A stretch of DNA of 64,000 bases, taken from the NCBI GenBank assembly GCA_028671895.1, contig CM053801.1, positions 39,622,836 to 39,686,835 of the forward strand, given 5' to 3'. Below, one piece after another: positions 33,876 to 46,000 of the stretch; the first letter of the stretch is position 1, and the number at the start of each line of letters is the position of its first letter. The notes under the pieces were generated by a model that was given only the letters and a program-made list of their open reading frames with translations, ran no database searches and had not been told where the DNA came from. The DNA comes from Oenanthe sinensis. Its lineage: Eukaryota; Streptophyta; Magnoliopsida; Apiales; Apiaceae. A program made the translations under genes and the position numbers.

Positions 33876-35387
33876 TTGAAGATGCTCTTATGGATCCTGA
33901 TTGGGTTGTAGCTATGCAAGAAGAACTCAATCAATTTGAAAGAAATAAAGTGTGGAAGCTGGTGCCCAAACTAAAAGATAGATCAGTAATTGGTACAAAA
34001 TGGGTATTCAGAAACAAAATGGATGAAATTGGTACTGTGACTAGAAACAAAGCAAGGCTTGTGGCAAAGGGGTACTCACAAGAAGAAGGAATTGATTTTG
34101 ATGAAACTTTTGCACCAGTTGCAAGGCTGGAAGCAATCAGAGTCTTTCTAGCTTATGCTGCACATGCTAATTTCAAAGTGTACCAGATGGATGTAAAAAG
34201 TGCATTTTTTAATGGAGTACTAGAAGAGGAAGTCTGTGTGGAACAACTTCCTGACTTTGAAGATCCAAATTTCCTTGACTTTGTCTACTATCTACTTAAA
34301 GCACTCTATGGCTTGAAACAAGCACCAAGGGTCTGGTATGACACTTTATCTCAATTCCTCATTGAGAATCACTTCACAAGAGGTACTGTTGATAAAACTC
34401 TATTCAGTAGAAATGTTAATGGCTCTAGCATTCTTGTTCAAATATATGTGGATGACATTATTTTTGGCTCAACTAATGAGGGACTTTGCAAAAAGTTTAC
34501 CAACTTAATGCAAAGCAAATATGAAATGAGCATGATGGGAGAACTTACCTACTTTCTTGGTTTGCAAGTCAAACAAGTTAAGGATGGTATTTTTATAAAT
34601 CAAACAAAGTACATTCATGACTTGTTAAAGAAATTTGACTTAAGTGAATGTTCTTCTGCAAAAACTCCCATGGCCACTGCCACCAAACTTGAATTAAATA
34701 CCAAGGAAGATAAAGTTGATATTTCAAGTTATAGAGGCGTGGTAGGCTCACTTTTATATTTAACTAATAATAGGCCAAATATAATGTTCTCTACATGCTT
34801 GTGTGCTAGATTTCAGGCTGATCCTAGAGAATCTCACTTAGTGGCTATTAAGAGAATTTTTAGATATCTCAAAGGTACATCAAATTTAGGTATTTGGTAT
34901 CCTAGAGATTCTTGTTTTAATCTAATAGGCTACTCAGATGCAAATTATGCAGGTTGCAAAATAGATAGGAAAAGTACTACAGGCACCTGTATATTTCTAG
35001 GAAATAAACTTGTGTCATGGTTTAGCAAAAAGCAACACTCAGTATCAACTTCAACTGCAGAAGCTGAGTACATTACTGTTGGAAGTTGTTGTGCACAAAT
35101 ATTATGGATGAGGAATCAATTATTTGACTATGGGTTCAATTTGAACAAGATTCTTATTTTCTGTGATAATACAAGTGCCATTATAATAACAGAAAATCCT
35201 GTGCAACATTCCAGAACCAAACACATTTTATAAGGTATCATTTCATTAGGGAACATGTAATGAATGGTACAGTTGAATTACATTTTGTCCCTAGTGAACA
35301 ACAACTTGTAGACATTTTTACCAAACCTCTAGATTAATCTACTTTTAATAGATTAGTCTGTGAATTAGGTATGCTTAATTTTATTTA
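33876..35387 (+). pseudogene. pol: Element C pol: reverse transcriptase and RNase H
   Basis: A 447-codon frame (33890-35233) holds RT with KWVFRNK, YQMDVKSAFFNG, LYGLKQAPRVWYD and the catalytic YVDDIIFGS. RNase H follows with YSDANYAG, STAEAEY and DNTSAI. A 1-bp loss near 35228 ends the frame; HFVPSEQQL and DIFTKPLD follow in the shifted frame to about 35387. Of the window's RT genes it is the least interrupted plus-strand copy. Confidence 0.93.
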
Positions 35388-36068
35388 ATCTTAAAATGTG
35401 TGCTAAGTTTTTATTATAGCCATTGTTCACAGTTATCTGTTGAAACAAAGTGATCAATTGATAATTGTGTTAATTGTCAATGGATATTTTGCAGTTATCG
35501 ATGGATATATTTCATCAACAGATAAAATATATTCCTATCGATGAATATTTATCAATCGACAGATAATTGCCTAAGTAATTATTTATCGATTGATAAATTT
35601 TCTCTTATTTATTTGGATCAACAGATAAATTCTACTCTTATCGATGGATATTTATCTATCGACGGAAAATTACCGTAGTAGGTATTCATCGATCGATAAA
35701 TCATTAATTTCTTTATTTTATCCATCGGTGGTAATAGAATTTCTACAGTTTTATTCATCCGTTGATCAAAATATAGCCGTTGATTAATTACTTTATTTGT
35801 CAACAGATGAACATACCCATCGATTGTCATTTATAGTAATTAACTTTAACTCTTTTTATCTAACAACGGTTATATTCTTAATTAAACTGACTACTCAAGT
35901 CTTTTTAATCATAGAGAATATAAATAGCAATATTAATTCTTACTTTATTCCCAATTGCTAATTTATTTTCTATCTTAAAGTGTTGCATCTCTGTTTCTCT
36001 CTCAAGCTAATTCTTGTCGAATTCTCTTACTCGCTTTCAAGTTCTTTCTAATCTCTCAAGAATCAGAA
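35388..36068 (+). repeat. Element C pol-ORF3 spacer with motif array
   Basis: Noncoding. From 35435 to 35835 it is packed with TATCGATGGATA, TCAACAGATAAA, TATCGATTGATAA and TATCTATCGACGG variants of the LTR motif. The last 200 bp are free of them and may be the 5' untranslated part of an ORF3 transcript; TATAAATAG lies at 35920-35928. Confidence 0.85.
35920..35928 (+). promoter_or_regulatory. Possible TATA box upstream of C ORF3
   Basis: TATAAATAG about 140 bp before the ORF3 ATG, following the motif array. It could drive a separate ORF3 transcript; this is inference only. Confidence 0.4.
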
Positions 36069-37891
36069 ATGGCACCACAAAAGAAGATTGTTTCCTCCAC
36101 TGGGTTCACATATGAACAAAATAACTTCACAGCATGCCTAACAATGAATGATGCTCCCGTGGACTTCCATCCGTTGATGCGATTTCTGGGAGACTGCAAA
36201 GTGTCCAAAGCACTCAGTGAAGCACCCACAATAGTGTGTTTTTTTGTTGAGGAACTATGGAACTCTGCAGAAGTATCACAAGATGGGAAGGCAATTTCTT
36301 ATACTTGCAGAGGTAACTCTTATACCATTACAAGTACTATTTTGTCTGAATGTTTAGAATTACCTGAAAATAATTGTGATAGGTCACCAACTGAAAATGA
36401 GATTAGGGACATGCTAGAATCTGTTAACTATGCAAATGCTGAAACAAGTTTAGGTGAGGTTGTTAGGAAAAATCTAAGGAAAGAATGGAGTTACTTCTAT
36501 GATGTTATTATTAAAGTATTTTCTGGAAAAATAAGTAATTTTGATGCAATTACTACAAGTATGCAAGAAAATGTTTATTCTGTCCTGTTTGATAAGTACT
36601 TCAATTTTAGCACATTACTCCTAAATGAATTAACTGCTAATTTAGGAACCAAGGCTTCTAGAAAAAATAATATTTATTTTGCTAGATTCTTTATGCTGTT
36701 AATTAATGCCTCTATTGGAGAATATGAGATTAGTGCAGATATGGAGACACTAGAGCCATGGATGCAAAACATAAGGGTCTTCAAGGACCTGGTGAGAATC
36801 AACTTACATCCTAAGTTGTGCCTCATTTATCCTTCTTTTGTGCAGGTATATCTAAAGAAACTCAATTTCTCTTTTTCTCCCTTTGGTATTCAAATTTCTT
36901 TGCCTTCTGCAACAATGGAGGGAGATGGAAATGCCCCCATCCCTCCTACCCAAGTTGCACAACCTTCCAAACACAAATCTAAACAAACCACCTCAGTAGT
37001 TTCTCAAAAGACTACTGTTGTAAAAACTAAGAAAAGAAAAACAACTGAGGGGAGTGTAAAGGTGGTTGATAAGGGTGAGGGAACTGACCAACATCAAGAA
37101 AGCCAGAAGAATAAGGAAGGAGAGGTTGAGAGTGTCCAACCAGCCACCAGCCCATTCTCTCAACAGATTGAGGTTGTGATAAAGGAATTAAACACATCCC
37201 TAGTTGCACCTTCTCAACAAGGTGTAACTATTGAAAAGAGGTCTCAACCAGGACCATTAGATGGGAGTAAGGGACACAATGTTCTGCAGCCATACAAAAG
37301 GAGAAAGAAGGATAAAAATATTTCACAGGGAACACACACACCTGTAAATCCAATTGCAAATTTGGTGGAGCCTTCAGTTTCTTCTTCTGATATGTCTCAG
37401 AATTTTCATGAGGCACAGCCCCACTCTCTATCTATCTCATATCCTCAATCCCCTTCAAAATCTATTTCTTCAGAAACAGTGTTGATTAATAACTTCAATG
37501 TTTCAAATTTACCCTCTTTACAACTCAGGGTGGAGCCAACACTCTCAACTATATCACCAGATAAGGTTAACACCTTGGTTGATCAGGAAAATACTGAAAA
37601 TTCTCCCAAGTCAATGGATATTATTCAATCAACTGATAAATTCCAACATCCATTGACTAATTCACTTCCATCGATGGATATCCTTACATCCATCGATGGA
37701 TATCCTTACATCCATCGACGATCTCCAATCAACAGATATTCATCCATCGATGGATATCCTTACATCCATCGACGATCTCCAATCAACGGATATTCATCCA
37801 TCGATGGATATTTCTTATCCATCAATTGACACCTCAATTCCAATTCATGAATCATCCAATGAAACAATTCAAGTTGCCAATACTCTGTTGG
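36069..37891 (+). pseudogene. Element C ORF3, N-terminal part
   Basis: ATG 36069 (MAPQKKIVSS). Residues 1-270 form a globular part with VEELWNSAEV, LRKEWSYFYD, FSGKISNFDAITT and LCLIYPSFVQVYLK, similar in layout to the A ORF3. Residues 290-500 are Lys/Ser/Gln-rich low complexity with a KRRKKDK cluster that may be a nuclear signal. The end is coded by the palindromic motif array, within which the frame shifts: the 36069 frame stops at 37829 while another frame continues to 37891, where S is inserted. No envelope features seen. Function unknown. Confidence 0.8.
37663..37829. repeat. Tandem CCATCGATGGATATCC array in C ORF3
   Basis: CCATCGATGGATATCC begins at 37669 and 37689, and CCATCGATGGATAT again at 37743 and 37797. 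The last three copies are in a 54-bp unit that also holds TCCATCGACGATCTCCAATC. The motif is read as PSMDIL and as SIDGYP within the same ORF. Confidence 0.95.
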
Positions 37892-39446
37892 TGTAGGTGC
37901 CCTAGAGGCAATACAATGTTTCTTTTGATAAACATTTATGTCATTTGATTATTCAATAAACGTATTTATTATGACTTTAATTACTGCGATATATTTGTTA
38001 GCATAATAAATGTCCTTAGAATCATGATACACATTGTATAGTTTAGTAAATGACTTGAACTTGAGATTATATAATATATCATATTCTTAAATGTCCCTAG
38101 TCGAGTATTATTATTATAGGACAATAATAATACATAAATAGACTAGTATGTTGTTTGACAGATAACCACATCTCATTGGTTATAAGTATGGGGATACTAA
38201 AGTCAACACATAGGTACATGCAGGAGTACATGGTACTGGACAGACCCACAGTGAGATTCTCCATGTTTAATAAAGTCATAAGAAAGACTCACAGTGATAA
38301 TGGTGTAATGATCCTCTGACTTGAGATCATTATATTTCTATACGAGGATTAATATACTTTGACTACATTAAAAGTTACATTTGACCGGGTAATGATAAAA
38401 GTGGACATCGGGTATATCATGAGTTGTATGAGAAATATGAATGATAGATAAAGGATTTAACCCTCCTATAATTATGAGAGATATTATTGGCATCTTGATT
38501 GAGTGAGACTATAAAATGCATGGCCGTGCTCAAATAATGATTTGTTTTCATAGTCTACTCATGGATCAAGTAAACCCGGATTAAATGTTGAAGAGGATGA
38601 CTAAATACATGCCTCGAGTTTAATCTATAATATATATGGTTAAAGGGATTATATTACACGGAAACATTAATCACGAAAGGTTTTATCGAATCACGATTTA
38701 ATTATTATTTAATTGGGTAGCAATGATGTATTACTAGATACCGCTCATTGTTTATAATTTTATTGGAGAATAAAATTATTGCTAATTAAATAATAGCCTA
38801 TAGGGTCACACACATAGAGTACTTTAAGGAATAATTAATTTAAATTATAGATTTAAATTAATTGATGATTATTTGAATTTTATTATATTAATTAAGTGAG
38901 ACTTAATTAATTGAAATAATATAAATTCGAATTTGAATTCTGCCATTAATAATTAAGTGTGACTTAGTTATTAATTAAATAATAAAATTCGGTTTTATTA
39001 TTTAATCCTAAACCTACATGGGTTAGGCTTTGTTGTTATGGGTTGCTATTATGGGCCTATTAACCAACCATTATAAATAGATAATGTAGGGTTAATAAGG
39101 GTTAACGTTTTGATAAGAAAAACCCTATAGAGGCAGCAGCAGCAGCAAGCACATCAAAGGCAGTTTCGAAATCATCTAGAGGAGGCTAGTACATCCGTTC
39201 CATAATCAAGATCGTGAGACGTTCTTGAAGGTGCTCGTGTGGATACCATAGAGGTGTTTTCAAGAGGAAGACACAAGTCGTGAAAGCTAGGATCTCCGTT
39301 GAGTTCGTAGTAGTCAAGACCAAACAAAGGTATGATTCCGTTTCACAATAATCAGTCCATGATTATACATGATCCTGCGTTAGGGTTCCGAAAATTTTGT
39401 TATATTTACGTTTAATCCGCTGCATTTTATGCCTCGGAACCCTACA
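37892..39446 (+). mobile_element. S: solo-LTR-like insertion in C ORF3
   Basis: It starts TGTAGGTGCCCTAGAGG and ends near GGAACCCTACA. It has a plus-strand TATA box (TATAAATAG near 39073), a CAG run near 39130-39146 and no ORF. The size (about 1.55 kb) and TG...CA ends fit a copia solo LTR. No PBS, PPT or second LTR is present and I could not find a clean target duplication, so the borders are approximate. Confidence 0.6.
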
Positions 39447-40347
39447 TAGTCTACTAGGGCAAGGTTTGCATACCTTGGCAAAAGAAGAGTGTGTGAATGA
39501 TGGGCTCTCAAATTCTTCTGAGGTGGCAAAAGGAGAGGGTGTGAGCAAAGAGAGTTCCACCTTAGCAGGTGATGCAAAAGGAGAGGATAGTAGGGGAGAT
39601 GTGAAAATCCAGGATGAGATCCTGATGCAAAAATAAAGAGAAAAGAGTGAGAGAGAAACAAATTTCACCATCTCTTAAAGCATCAACTTCTAAAACTGAG
39701 CAGGTTGCAGCAGAACTCACCCAGGAGTTGGGGTTGGAGTTAGGCGGAGATGGAGGAAATGGATTTCCTACAGGAATTGTAGATGCCCACATGGCAGTTG
39801 ATGATGAAGTTGAATTTAATCTTGATGCTGAAACATTTACACATGAAGATCCACACTATCAAGAATTGGCAGCAGCTACAAATCAAGAAGCTAAACAAAT
39901 GTTGGGATTGGTGCAGTCAGAGGAACAATTCAGGAGTGGAAAGGAAAATCTAGCTAGACAACCTGATGATGTACCTCACATGAATCCTGAAGACTTTGAG
40001 GATAGTTCTGGTGATGAACTTGTAGACCATGATATGGCCAATGATGAAACAAGTTTGGCTGACACTGAGAAGGCCATAATTTCTCATTACAGGAGATTCA
40101 TGGCTGATGTGAATGTAGAGGATCCTTTGCACAGAATAATTCTCAACTTTTATAGAGACAACTTGAAGATTCAGAAAATGCATGTCACAGGGTCTAAGTA
40201 TGAACTCAACAAAATCAGGGAAGAGATTGATAGCTCAAGGATGCACTTTGAATCCACAATTGATTCAAGACTCAGTCTTACAATGTTAACCAAAATCAAA
40301 CAAAGGTTAGATACTGAGTCTACATCCAAAGACAAGGTAATGGCATT
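39447..40347 (+). pseudogene. Element C ORF3, middle part
   Basis: After S the ORF3 frame resumes (GQGLHTLAKEECVNDG) and ends at TAA 39634. A +1 shift in the A-rich stretch there leads to a 232-codon frame from 39647 to the E border, acidic in its middle (PEDFEDSSGDELVD) and then helical (IISHYRRFMADVNVEDPLHRI). The E insertion falls between codons: its GCATT duplication starts on a codon boundary in both flanks. Confidence 0.78.
40343..40347. repeat. Target duplication GCATT of element E, left copy
   Basis: GCATT at 40343-40347 and 53625-53629 flank element E exactly. Confidence 0.96.
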
Positions 40348-41803
40348 TGTTAGGTCCTGGAGATCGTAGAGGGGGGGTGAATACGATTCCCAAATAAAAA
40401 TCTGACTTTTATTTATTTTTGGGACAACATAAAAATCACTTTGGTTCAAACCCAGGTACTGTTCATCATCTTCTTCAACCTCAAGAACACCATTAAAATA
40501 ACCAAGATAATGAACGGTAAATCATCCAAAACACACAACACAACAAGATCCAAGAATATAACTTTATATTCATTGAAGTGGGGTAGATGCTACAACAAGT
40601 TCAAGAACAAAAGCTCAAGAACACAACAAAGAAATGATTTTTGTCTCCTCTAAAAATATTACAAATTCTAGATCTAGGAGACAAAAATCAAACCTATCTT
40701 CTAAACAAGATTTAGCAATGTTTACAATAGAAGAATAGATGAGTGGTATGATAAAGAAAATCATGGCTCTAAAATATGCAAGATCTAGTTCGGCCATGGG
40801 GGAGAGAAAAATAATTCTTTTTCTCTCTCCCCTTTTCTCTTCTCATCCGGATGCACTACATACTGATTAAGACTTGGGTTTCTTCTTTATATATTGAAAA
40901 AGGTGTTGTTTTTTATTTTTCCACCTTTTTCTCTTGTTCTCCCAAATCATATCTTCCAAGTCATGTGCCAAGCATGCCTTTGGAAATATTTAATATAAAA
41001 GTAATATTTAATAAATATATAAAATATAAATAAAGAATATCTTTATTTATAAAATATATAAATAATTAAATAATTACTTTATTTAATTAAATTAAATATT
41101 TCCATTCCACTCTTCAATTTGTGTAGACTTCCTTATCCAAATACTTGGCCCCGTATACGTGACTCCACCACGTCCAAGTATTTGGCCTTCTAATCTGTGA
41201 AGCTTTAGTAAGATCCAATCAGGTTGTGCCGTCTGTCTCTTATCCATTAGGCTGACATTTCTCCAACACTGATTTACCACCTTTGTTGATCCTCCACATG
41301 ACTCAAGAAAACCAACAACTTTAGAATGATTAAAATCATATTAACCGACGAGAGCTTGCCTCCAATGTCCTGACACTTGATGCAACGGTCTGGTTCATAA
41401 GTGACTAGTCTTGATAGGGGCTCTTGATTCCGAACATGATTCCACATTCTTCTTTGCAAACCTTACTTGTTGCTTCGATTGTAATGCACTAAAATCGTCA
41501 TAGACTAAGACAATCTTTTGTAGCTTCCACATCCTTGAATAGATGTCAACATCTTTTATTCTCCACTGAGGCATGAACATGTTAATGAACTTCTTCCAGT
41601 GAGCTTCAAGTCTGTAGATGATCCTTTGATACTTTGTCTTAACTGAACTCTGTGATCCAAGATTTCTGTGCACCTGCATATTATTTCATGTCCTGTTCTA
41701 TTGTTGAGTTATCATCAACCATTACATAGAGATTACATTTAGCATTCCTAGTACACATGAAAGTGCAGTGAGTTACTTCCCTTCACTCCTATCTCCCCTT
41801 TCA
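40348..41803 (-). repeat. Element E 3' LTR
   Basis: TGTTAGGTCCTGGAG to TCTCCCCTTTCA. A minus-strand TATA box (TATATAAAG) is at 40885-40893, and a GAGGGGGGGTGAATA tract near 40368. No difference from 52169-53624 was seen. Confidence 0.95.
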
Positions 41804-43060
41804 ATCTCCCCCTATTTGGTTGATATGGAATAGCAATCAAATACTATTTCCATTTACAATTTCCCCCAAAAGCAATTAAATAAAATTAGCTACTAGAGGA
41901 TAACTCAACTAATATACAAGAAACAATTAAAGTACTGGACATGAAAATAATATACAAAAGGTTCTGGAAAGATATAATCAGTTAAATCCAGATTTCCTGA
42001 GTTGCTGAAAATGAATGATGAATTTCTGAATTTCATTTTCCTTTAGCTTCCTCCACTTCAATGTTCTTCAAAGTTGGGGTTCTTTCAATAAAGAAACAAA
42101 TCATTAGTAAAGACTTCTGAACAATCATTCTCGTTCATCTTGCAATTCGAACTAGAACATACAGCTCTCTATGTTCCCCATAAGAGGTCAACTCATTCTC
42201 CCCTTAAGGTTGTTCTCTCTTGGAATGAAAGTCACTTCCTCTTTTTCTTCAGGATGTTCTATTTCCAGGAAACATATTTTTCTTTCTTCCCTGCACTATT
42301 CCACTGACTTCATCTATCACTGAAACAAGAAATAGAACACACTTGGACACTTCTCAGATGCCCCTTGAAAATCTCCTTCACAATCTGCTTTACCCAGAAA
42401 ACTTCTACTTAGCAAAAACTCCCCCTGAGTTGATACTCTTCAAAGAAATCTTCATTTTCATTCATTGATCGTGCTAGAAAGAATTCTTCTGCCGAACCTC
42501 TCCTAAGAATGTTCCAAGGACAAATCTTCAAACAAATAGAGCAAAATCCCTTAGATATCTTTTCAGAATAAGATATAGCATTGCAAACCAAGATGTTAAG
42601 ATTCTCCATAACTTCTTCCCTTAGTACGACAAGTAACTTCTTCCCAATTGACAAAAAGTAACTTCTCCACTTCAGACGAAAAAACAGTTAAATCTACAAC
42701 ACCTTTAGGGATTAGGCTCCAACTAATTACTAAGAAACTCCCCCTTAGTAATTTCTCCATTGCATCACTAAGGTTTCAATTTTATCTAATTCTCCCCCTT
42801 AGTTTATGCAAGCTCCAATCCACCCTTGTGTCTTTAGATATCCTCTAAGTAACCTCCACAAGATAGGATTGACAGATCTCATTTCTTGTATCACCAAGAG
42901 ATCTCGTTTCTTGTATCACCAAATTCTCCCCCTTAGTTGAGAATATCCTTTAAAACAATAAAAGTATCATCTACATCCAATCGAAAAAGAAAGTCTCCTC
43001 CAAGTGAATATAAAATCCTCCTTAGGCCTAAAAATTAATGTCTCCCCCTTTGAGATTGAG
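41804..43060 (-). promoter_or_regulatory. Element E polypurine tract and repeated PPT-like motifs
   Basis: The functional PPT position is 41804-41817 (minus AAATAGGGGGAGAT), the same motif as in C. Similar minus-strand AAGGGGGAG-type tracts recur at about 41861, 42192, 42417, 42735, 42789, 42921 and 43040. Several read ACTAAGGGGGAGAAT or a close variant. Such PPT multiplication next to the 3' LTR is a described Sirevirus trait. Confidence 0.85.
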
Positions 43061-46000
43061 AACAACAGAAATTAATAGACCCAAAGGTAATAGTTTGGAC
43101 ATTCCCACTAAGCTTCAGCTAGACTCTTATTCAGCTTGTCTTCCAGAAAAGAATCTCTTCAACATTTCAGAGCTGGAAAATTCAGTAACAGGATTCAAGC
43201 ATAGTAGCAAGGTTAGTGTTTGGTCTATGGTTTCCTCACTTCTACTACGTTCTGTTGGTGTTTACACTTTCAAGCGTAAGTGTTCCACTCATTTCTCTCC
43301 CTATTTCTCTCACTCAAGTGTATCACTCCCTCACTTCACTCAAGTGTTTCTCTCCCTTACTTGCACTCATTCCATTTATAGCAATTTGTACCTGCAAGTA
43401 AATCCATGCTAGTCTCACCAAGATATTGTGGATCGTTGACTATAGCATGTTGTCGATCACTAAAGATCTAGGTTCTGAGATGGAATCTCAGACAGGGTTT
43501 CAGTTAGGCCGTCACCCAACTCACCATGAGCAAATCCATGCACACGTGGCTCGTCGTCGGGGAATAACCCTTCTGAAATTGGAATCTCCTCCATTCCAGG
43601 AGTGACTGAAATCCCAACACCCTGATCCTCAAAAGACTCATCAAATTGGTAAACCAACTGAATCATAGTCTACGAGTTGTTGCTCAGCTACTTTCCGCAT
43701 CAACAATCTCCCCATATGCAAATCCATGCACTGGATCGTTGAATGTGGTATGCGTACTAACAGCTATCTAAGCATCAACCGACTCCCCATATGCAAATCC
43801 ATGCACTGGATCGTTGACGGTGATATGCCTTTAAGTTTTGAGCGATCCATGTATTCCAGAACTTGAATTCCTGGGAGAGTAGACGTGTACAAACATCTCT
43901 CTCAATCACCTGTGAAGATGAATTAACTCACTATTTTCAGTCATGGAAAACTGTTAGTGATTGCCTCTCAACATCAACAGATTGCTCTGCGGATGTGAAA
44001 TCCCAATAGGGAACTAGGACTATTTCTCCTAGGAGGATTGACAAGGATTCTAATATATGGCAAGAAACCCAAGTTTCCCTCAAATACCTGTAAAGGTGGC
44101 TCAACAACTTCATTCACCGTGAATGGTAAACAAAGAAGTTTAGGGGTTTTACCTACATCTCACAATGTGCACTTCTTGCAATGTGTCCTCACAATTGTAA
44201 GTCCCAAGAGAGGCTAGAGAACTGTTAGGTCCTATAACATCCCTTAGAAACAAAAACTTTAGGATTACCATCAGCGTGAATGCTTTTGGTGTGCTTGACT
44301 CATTACAAGGTGCTCTGGCTGACGAGCAAATTTTCAATGAAATCACCCTGTTGAGAGAGTTCATTCAGAAACGGTTGAATTGCCTTTTCAGCTCTGCATC
44401 CTTTTGAGAGAATACAGATGAGCTACAGATACCTCAATTTGTATACTTCTTTACTTCTCGAGAGGTAGAGCTGTGGGTGCACTTCCGACACATCCTTATT
44501 TGCTGCAACTAATGCAGTTTCTCCCTTAACAACCACTAACTTACAAAAGTTCCTTATATCACCAAGGGTTGAAAGTTTGAATTAGAATGACGGTGTTTGG
44601 TACTAAGGTCTTGGTTAGAAATTGATGGGTTAATCAACTTCACGACCTTCCCCTATAGCCACTGAGGCTAAGCCATTTCGGCTAAACAGAAAGAGTTAAT
44701 CAGAGCTATATAATAGCTAAATAAAATTTTGACAAAGAGTTTAACAGATTTCCAAAAGTGTTCTTCTGAATTTCTCTTAGACAAAAATATCCAATTGAAA
44801 TTCAACTCTTTTAACAAAAACATTTTGATTAATAACTCAAATCTATTTCATCTTGCTCACTGTATGTTTTTCAGAAATCGTTTTGCAATTCATTCTTATC
44901 AGATATTATCTCCGACTTAAAACATAAATCATTTTTAAAAAATCGAATGAATGCTTTAGTCATACAGTCCAAGGCACTAATCCCAAAGCAAACAACCATT
45001 GTTTTAATACTATAGGTCAATGTGAAACAGACATTAACAACAGTTTTGAAAAACGTTTTACCAATGGTTGATACTTTAAGATCAAAACAATTTACTCAAA
45101 TAAAATAACCTGATACCATGCAACTTAAGTTACAAGTTATCAAGTAACTTTATTTAAACAAATCGTGGAGAGAAGACAGTTTTCATTACAAAACATTTAG
45201 AGAGAGAGAGGATATATGATTTTGAAATAGAAAGATAATCCTCAAGAAATGTTCTCTTTCAAAGAAAAAAAAACTTTTAGCGGCTTTTCATTCTCTGGCA
45301 AATGAATGCATATTTAGATAAAACATTTTTCACAAGAAATAGACAAGAAATTTCTTTATGCATTCAAGTTCTAAAGAATGAAAAACATATATTAATACTA
45401 ATGAATTATCAAGGGTATGAATTCCAACTACATGGTCTTAACCAAGCAATGACTACCAAAACGGATGGAATTCATATCTAAGAGTGACAAAACATTCATA
45501 AGTACTAACATCATTCAATCATTTTGTAATAAAACGCATCTTACTACAAAACAATTAAGCACATAAGACACTTACATTTTGCTTGACAATTACCACTTGT
45601 CGCTTGAGACAAACACATAATGCAATACCATAGATCATGGTAATTCTAAAGCATAAAATATAAGCATCCGCCAAACACTGAATATACATTTACCGAATAA
45701 CAGTGTTTAACTTCTTACACTACATCTCAACAATTATCACATAAGCATATTGAAAATGCTCATGACAATCATAATGTATGTAAGCTCGAGGTACTAGTTG
45801 CATCAGAGATCAAAGTCCTTTAAATATTCATACTAAAACTTATGATCTTTGACAACCCCTCGCGATGTAGTATATCACTTTCAATATTAGTGTTTTTGAA
45901 ATAATCTTTTTGTCACTTAGTGCAGAAATTCTAAGTGATATCACTAATATCAAAAGAATGACAACTAAAATTAATGGATTTTGTAAAAGACATTAATTGC

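Noticed and set aside
36069..37829. C ORF3 as a host gene
   Set aside because: It lies between RNase H and the 3' LTR of C inside matching target duplications and has a homologue in the same place in element A.
37881..39460. A target duplication for S
   Set aside because: GTTGG on the left and TAGTC or nearby words on the right do not match; borders left as approximate.
39397..40653. Small plus-strand ORFs in the E LTR and the adjoining region as genes
   Set aside because: They repeat exactly in both E LTRs, have no domain and lie over promoter-like LTR sequence.
43038..43412. 124-codon ORF in the E interior
   Set aside because: Low complexity, no match to gag or pol patterns, overlaps another frame; likely chance.
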